This document shows positions 61,101 to 64,000 of a stretch of DNA of 64,000 nucleotides, in pieces; the stretch's first letter is position 1, and each line of letters begins with the position of its first letter. Source of the stretch: Chryseobacterium sp. ERMR1:04 (GTDB lineage: Bacteria > Bacteroidota > Bacteroidia > Flavobacteriales > Weeksellaceae); the NCBI RefSeq assembly GCF_001297705.1, contig NZ_LIRF01000003.1:62001-126000 (forward strand). Direction: 5' to 3'. The notes beneath the pieces are model-generated. The model was not told where the DNA came from. It did no database searches and saw only the letters and a list, made by a program, of their open reading frames with translations. A program made the position numbers and the translations under genes.

Positions 61101-61956
61101 CGCTTTCTTCGGACAAGGCAGTTTTAAAAATTACAAATTCGGTAAAAAAGAATTGCAGGAAACAGGTTTCTATGATTTCGGAAGCCGAATGTACATGAAT
61201 GACGGAGTACGATGGATGAGCCCGGATCCTTTAAGCGAAGAGTTTTCTGATTGGTCTCCATATAATTACGCATTCAATAATCCAATAAGGTTTACTGATC
61301 CTGATGGTAATGCTCCTGAAGATGTAGTTCGCGAATGTTGTGCCCATTTAAAAGGTTTTGCCCTTACAATGGCAGACAATGTTATGGGAACAAATTTCCG
61401 TAATACGTATGCCACAAACTCTCAGGACTATAGAAATGGAGTGAGTAATGGTCATGGAGCTTCTATGATTTTGAGTGCTGCAATGGCACTAGATGGTGGA
61501 GGAAGCATTGGAGGGGGAACAATGGGATTGGTAGCTTCGGCTTCAGCATCGGGTTCGGGTGTAGGAACTTTACCCGGAGCAGCTGGTGCACTAGTTAGTG
61601 GTGCAGCCCTCGCAAAAGGAACGGTAGAACTTGCGGGTGCCGGTGTTATTATGAAGAATACCGTTGATAATATGAAGAGTGATAAAGATCTAAAAAATAC
61701 AAAACATACGGACAATAGACATGTTGATAGATCGAAATATCCTGAAAAAAGTAAATATGCAAAACCCTCTCAATTAGAAAAACTTCAAAATAGAACTGTT
61801 AAAAATCCAGATAAGATTACAGAACAAGGAAGAAGAACTCGATATGATAAAGACTTTAAAAGAGTTATTGGTACAAAAGGAGAAACTTCTCATAGAGTAA
61901 TCGTAGAGAAAAAAACAGGAAAAGTTGTAACTTCATTCCCTCAAAAAACTAACTAA
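58156..61956 (+). CDS. DUF6443 Rhs polymorphic toxin with BECR-like C-terminal tip
   Basis: A 1266-residue exported protein. The signal peptide (ending ISYAQ) is followed by a DUF6443 domain (about 25-190), YD repeats, then the Rhs core (YSDHLGNVRVSFARN, DYYPFGM, KFGKKELQETGFYDFGSRMYM, WMSPDPL, NNPIRFTDPDGN) ending near residue 1048. After it comes a hydrophobic Gly/Ala pretoxin segment and a C-terminal toxin of about 75 residues. The toxin carries PDKITEQGRRTRYDKDF, a GTKGETSHRVIVEKKTGKVV segment and TSFPQ. This pattern resembles BECR-fold RNase toxins. Two immunity-like genes follow. The core contains a perfect 168-bp in-frame duplication. Confidence 0.87.
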   Translation: MKKQFIRKALSILGLMVAGISYAQSNTENYVQSKNCLNNDCSKISETITYFDGLGRAKQIINVKASPTGKDLVTPVTYDGFGRQTKNILPTPVATQNSLIHSGITNESTANSYYGVTNAFAETEIENSPLDRVLQQANAGDAWKLSSGHTQKFKYEANTEGEVRKFVTNTSTHMVNNISNTVSSLFIPSDGSGYYPASVLYKNTVTDEDGNPVVQFENGQGQVVLIRRTDGSQNIDTYYVYNEYNQKAFIITPKAVKQIEQNNKVITEGILNDLCYQYRYDGQGREVEKKLPGKDWEFTVYDKQDRPVLAQDGILRTVNNNFGSKGWMFTKYDQFNRVVYTGFFSNAATRQVMQNALNSMTDNASNNEKRSSAFFTLQGMEVYYDKRAFPTGSMTLLTVNYYDTYPQGAPAVPSTILGQHTLSQTLGSNDDASTNNLQTAYYIKNIEDNNWTKNYNYFDSKGRLISTNTVNHLGGFTKTESELDFTGAPKNTVTKHARRADEAGITVKERFVYDDQKRLVQHYHQVDNNVEQLLADNSYNDISQLINKKVGNNLQSIDYDYNIRGWLTNINKNQMNTPDLGGKLFSYKAKYTSRDGIDNPDTGLFSGKNVVPRFNGNVAETDWRSFETLGANPLLSPKRYGFAYDKLNQLTAGYYQNPNNPYSKENTESLTYDLNGNVTALYRTSVMEYGSGIATVIDNLDYTYAGNQAIKIKDNSGNRTGYEGTTGFPIDYDANGNMKNMMDKQITKIAYNHLNLPNTVNIGFDQVYSQILTKYRADGIKVRKENTKTSVGVAGTITTKETTDYLDGFLNLPNTVNIGFDQVYSQILTKYRADGIKVRKENTKTSVGVAGTITTKETTDYLDGFQYFNTMTSGSGGESSEMMVQLKRAFEPQAFTPIGIIEPTIDPPFGSGVIADLKTPDLQFFPTAEGFYDYTKNQYIYNYSDHLGNVRVSFARNSAGVLEIVDGNDYYPFGMNHLKTGNAFFGQGSFKNYKFGKKELQETGFYDFGSRMYMNDGVRWMSPDPLSEEFSDWSPYNYAFNNPIRFTDPDGNAPEDVVRECCAHLKGFALTMADNVMGTNFRNTYATNSQDYRNGVSNGHGASMILSAAMALDGGGSIGGGTMGLVASASASGSGVGTLPGAAGALVSGAALAKGTVELAGAGVIMKNTVDNMKSDKDLKNTKHTDNRHVDRSKYPEKSKYAKPSQLEKLQNRTVKNPDKITEQGRRTRYDKDFKRVIGTKGETSHRVIVEKKTGKVVTSFPQKTN
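60414..60749 (+). repeat. Perfect in-frame 168-bp tandem duplication in the Rhs gene
   Basis: Units 60414-60581 and 60582-60749 appear identical, encoding 56 residues each from LNLPNTVNIGFDQVY to DYLDGF. The reading frame is kept. Confidence 0.9.
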
Positions 61957-61958
61957 GC

Positions 61959-62243
61959 ATGGCAATTAATTTTTTAGATATTGAAAATAGGAATATAATT
62001 TTATTTAGTATAGCAGATTCTGATAATTTATATTATAATGATCTTATAGAATCATTTAATAAAAAATATAATAACTTATTTGATATATATAATGATTTTA
62101 GATTTTACAAAAATCATATTAATGAACTAATTGAGTTAATCGAAATTGAAAGAAAAAAGGAAAATTTTAATCTTGAAAAATTCTATAATTTTCTATTAAA
62201 TATTCAACAAAATAATAAAACATTATTAATAATTGGAAACTAA
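61959..62243 (+). CDS. Immunity-like small protein 1
   Basis: A 94-residue, acidic, Asn/Ile-rich soluble protein that starts 2 bp after the Rhs toxin stop. The position is that of an immunity gene protecting the producer from the toxin tip. No domain is recognised. It is much more AT-rich than the Rhs core, as is usual for exchangeable toxin-immunity modules. Confidence 0.65.
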   Translation: MAINFLDIENRNIILFSIADSDNLYYNDLIESFNKKYNNLFDIYNDFRFYKNHINELIELIEIERKKENFNLEKFYNFLLNIQQNNKTLLIIGN

Positions 62244-62541
62244 AATTAAAATAGGACAGATATGGTCTGTCAAAAATGAAGAAAATGGAAAAGCATTCAT
62301 TTTTGATTTAGATAAAGAAAATGAGATTGTTCATTTTGCTTATCTAAAAAATGACGAAGCTATTATTTTTCATATTCCTATTAATTATTCTCTGTTTATT
62401 CAATCAATTTTTGAATATACAGGAGATAAGAAAATTACCCCAGATTTTTTTGATGCAAAGAGAGTTTGGGAAGAAAATTCTGGAGGAGTTTGGGATATAG
62501 GAATTCAAAAAATAATAGATATGACTTTAAAAGATATTTAA
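62233..62541 (+). CDS. Immunity-like small protein 2
   Basis: A 102-residue protein whose TTG start (62233) overlaps the end of the previous gene by 11 bp; no ATG is available near this point. The sequence opens KIKIGQIWSVKNEENGKAFIF and ends with the helix IGIQKIIDMTLKDI. It looks like a compact beta-rich immunity protein. Either this or the preceding product could be the true antidote. Confidence 0.6.
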   Translation: METKIKIGQIWSVKNEENGKAFIFDLDKENEIVHFAYLKNDEAIIFHIPINYSLFIQSIFEYTGDKKITPDFFDAKRVWEENSGGVWDIGIQKIIDMTLKDI

Positions 62542-62561
62542 AAAATATCTATAATCTTAAA

Positions 62562-62589
62562 ATATAGCTGCCATTTGGTAGCTATATTT
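62562..62589 (+). terminator. Hairpin after the first immunity module
   Basis: ATATAGCTGCC/GGTAGCTATAT stem (one G-U), ATTT loop, weak T-run. Confidence 0.5.
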
Positions 62590-62615
62590 GAATATTATGA
62601 AAACGTTTAGAAAAA

Positions 62616-62828
62616 ATGTTTAACGTAGATAACGTTCCAAAGGTTAGTGATATGAAAAATTTCAAACATGAACTTATTGAAAATATAAAATACCCTGATA
62701 ATGCGTTAATCCTACATAGCTCTCCAAAAACTTTTATCCGCATTGCAAATATTGTATTATAGTACAAGTCAAGGTGGTATTATTGGAGGTATTAAAAGAA
62801 ATGGAGCTCTTCCAAAAATTGGAAATTA
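62616..62828 (+). pseudogene. Displaced toxin-tip fragment
   Basis: A 48-codon frame (MFNVDNVPKVSDMKNF ... IRIANIVL) stops at 62761. The next frame continues YYSTSQGGIIGGIKRNGALPKIGN and stops at 62829, overlapping the start of the next immunity-like gene (TAATG). This is the pattern of an orphan toxin C-terminus with its immunity gene, left behind by a tip exchange. No homopolymer explains the frame break, so true decay is likely. Confidence 0.5.
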
Positions 62829-63461
62829 ATGATACAACATAAGAAAATTGTAATAAAAGTAATTGATAATTACATATATACAGAAGGTTTGATAGCCTAT
62901 ATTAATAAAGAAGTAAGATTAATTAAAGGAGATTTTCAAGAGATAGATTATATTGATGTTATTAAATATATCATTGATTATGTTGTTGATAATCAACCTG
63001 TAATTTCTGAAAATCAAAAAATTGGTTATTATTCATGGGCTTTACAATTTAAGATAGTTGACTCAAATTTCTTTGATTTATATGAAGCAAATATTAATGG
63101 TGAAGATATTAAGGAAGGTTGTGAGTTTGCAATTAGTCTTACTAAAGATCAATCAGAAATATGTGCAGAATATGGGCTGATTCCATTATTTCCAAATTTC
63201 AGTCAAATGATTGTTATATCAAAAGGTGTATACGAAGGAAAAGACATTGAAGCAATTAGATATGACTCACCTGAACATATGTCAGGATGGTGGTTAATTA
63301 CAGATGATTATGATGATGATATCAAATCTTTAATGACCGTTCACTTTTACCATGTTGCTTTTAAACGTCCAGATATTTTGAAATATTTAGCTTTACCATT
63401 TGGATATAGATTTTTAATGGAAAACAATGAAATAGAAGTAACAAAAGATGAGGATGAATAA
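62829..63461 (+). CDS. Immunity-type protein
   Basis: A 210-residue soluble acidic protein with a conserved-looking core (EAIRYDSPEHMSGWWLITDDYDDDI, then HFYHVAFKRPDILKYLALPFGYRF, shown in parts). I associate it with Bacteroidetes immunity proteins of the DUF2185/Imm-like groups, though not firmly. Its start overlaps the stop of the displaced toxin fragment. It probably protects against a toxin formerly encoded upstream. Confidence 0.65.
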   Translation: MIQHKKIVIKVIDNYIYTEGLIAYINKEVRLIKGDFQEIDYIDVIKYIIDYVVDNQPVISENQKIGYYSWALQFKIVDSNFFDLYEANINGEDIKEGCEFAISLTKDQSEICAEYGLIPLFPNFSQMIVISKGVYEGKDIEAIRYDSPEHMSGWWLITDDYDDDIKSLMTVHFYHVAFKRPDILKYLALPFGYRFLMENNEIEVTKDEDE

Positions 63462-63539
63462 TCTTTTTTTAATGTACTGTTGCTAACTTTTTAAGACAAA
63501 GTGTTTGCAATTCTATATTTTTCAAGTTTAAATAAATTA

Positions 63540-63573
63540 TTTCGCAAGAAATAGTATAGGTGTTTTGGAAATT
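63540..63573 (+). repeat. Scar of an Rhs core sequence
   Basis: These 34 bases match 61014-61047 of the Rhs core (encoding SFARNSAGVLEI) at 30 positions. They sit just before the DUF695-like gene and mark another displaced Rhs module. Confidence 0.65.
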
Positions 63574-63587
63574 AACAAAGTAAAATA

Positions 63588-64000
63588 TATGAATACACAG
63601 GATCCAAAAGAATTATTTAACATTCGAGAGGCAAAAGGAGAAGACTTTTATAAAATAATGATTGTAAATGAATCATTAAAAGACTTTAAAGAGAAAAAAA
63701 AATCCCTTGGTTTTTGCTAATTACTATTGATTTAGTAGATGTGATTGAACCATTTAGTCTTCCAACTGATAAAGAAGCAGAAATACTTAATTTAGTAGAA
63801 GATAATTTTACATCATTAATCAATAGAATTGTACCTTATCAATATATTGGTAGGATTACTGATAATGGTAAAAGAGAACTTTATTACTATGTGGAAACTC
63901 CTCAAGATATTCATGAAAAGCTAAACGAGCTTATTGAACAAAATACTTATACAAGAGAGTTTCAATATGATATTTCACAGGACACTGGTTGGGAAAATGT
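63588..64000 (+). CDS. DUF695-like protein, frame broken in an A-run and cut by the window end
   Basis: The ATG at 63588 encodes MNTQDPKELFNIREAKGED and stops at 63720. If the A9 run at 63694-63702 had ten A, the frame would continue IPWFLLITIDLVDVIEPFSL ... to the window end without a stop. The joined sequence resembles DUF695 proteins (IPWFLLI followed by an acidic region), some of which sit in toxin-immunity arrays. It follows the Rhs scar, so an immunity role is likely. The 3' end is missing. Confidence 0.55.

Noticed and set aside
1..64000. tRNA, rRNA, CRISPR arrays, integrases and complete insertion sequences
   Set aside because: I looked for tRNA T-loop patterns, regularly spaced repeats and transposase or recombinase motifs and saw none; a tRNA or repeat search program would be more reliable.

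Overview
The window looks like a chromosomal segment of a flavobacterium of the Chryseobacterium/Weeksellaceae type. It is AT-rich and has TAnnTTTG-type -7 promoter boxes instead of obvious Shine-Dalgarno sites. It also carries type IX secretion (T9SS) C-terminal sorting domains, a GldI-like lipoprotein, a TonB receptor with a carboxypeptidase-regulatory N-domain, DUF4294, DUF6443 Rhs proteins and GG-leader bacteriocin-like peptides. This is inferred from protein families, not from a ribosomal marker. I saw no rRNA, tRNA or CRISPR array.

Layout. 1-5.7 kb is the end of a urease locus: ureD, a nickel permease, a urea channel, a TonB receptor and an AraC regulator. 5.7-14.3 kb holds a DNA glycosylase, a T9SS protein, a divergent HxlR/SDR pair, a frameshifted bacteriocin-like peptide gene, a lipoprotein operon and a membrane-anchored DUF4041/GIY-YIG nuclease resembling the SNIPE phage-defence protein. 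14.4-20.5 kb has an MFS exporter (-) and a LysR regulator (+) separated by about 3.6 kb that is bounded by 20-bp direct repeats. 20.8-26.1 kb holds envelope proteins, regulators and an alpha-oxoamine synthase (sphingolipid or sulfonolipid type) with a TetR gene. 26.2-43.1 kb is mainly housekeeping: dnaX (split at an A11 run), DAHP synthase/chorismate mutase, rsgA, ndk, rpe, an M42 peptidase, nudix, mnmD, ilvE, gldI-like and a cyclophilin-FKBP. Embedded at 34.1-35.4 kb is a two-gene peptide-modification locus: an exported precursor ending in a CPAC motif, and a DUF692 (MNIO) enzyme.

43.2-45.1 kb is a minimal CBASS operon (CD-NTase plus S-4TM pore effector). 45.2-52.5 kb has an aspartyl protease/PDZ protein, a repeat-rich intergenic region, a DUF3472/ricin/T9SS protein split by a frameshift, a divergent HxlR/oxidoreductase pair and an acyltransferase. 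52.8-64 kb is a polymorphic Rhs toxin locus. It is preceded by a remarkable nested-hairpin element, followed by T9SS and YD-repeat proteins, a 1266-residue Rhs toxin, immunity-like genes and displaced toxin or Rhs fragments.

Two technical features cut across the window. Six reading frames are broken exactly at homopolymer runs, and two genes contain perfect in-frame tandem duplications (66 and 168 bp). Either sequencing or assembly error, or true slippage, could explain them, so each affected gene is described with both options.
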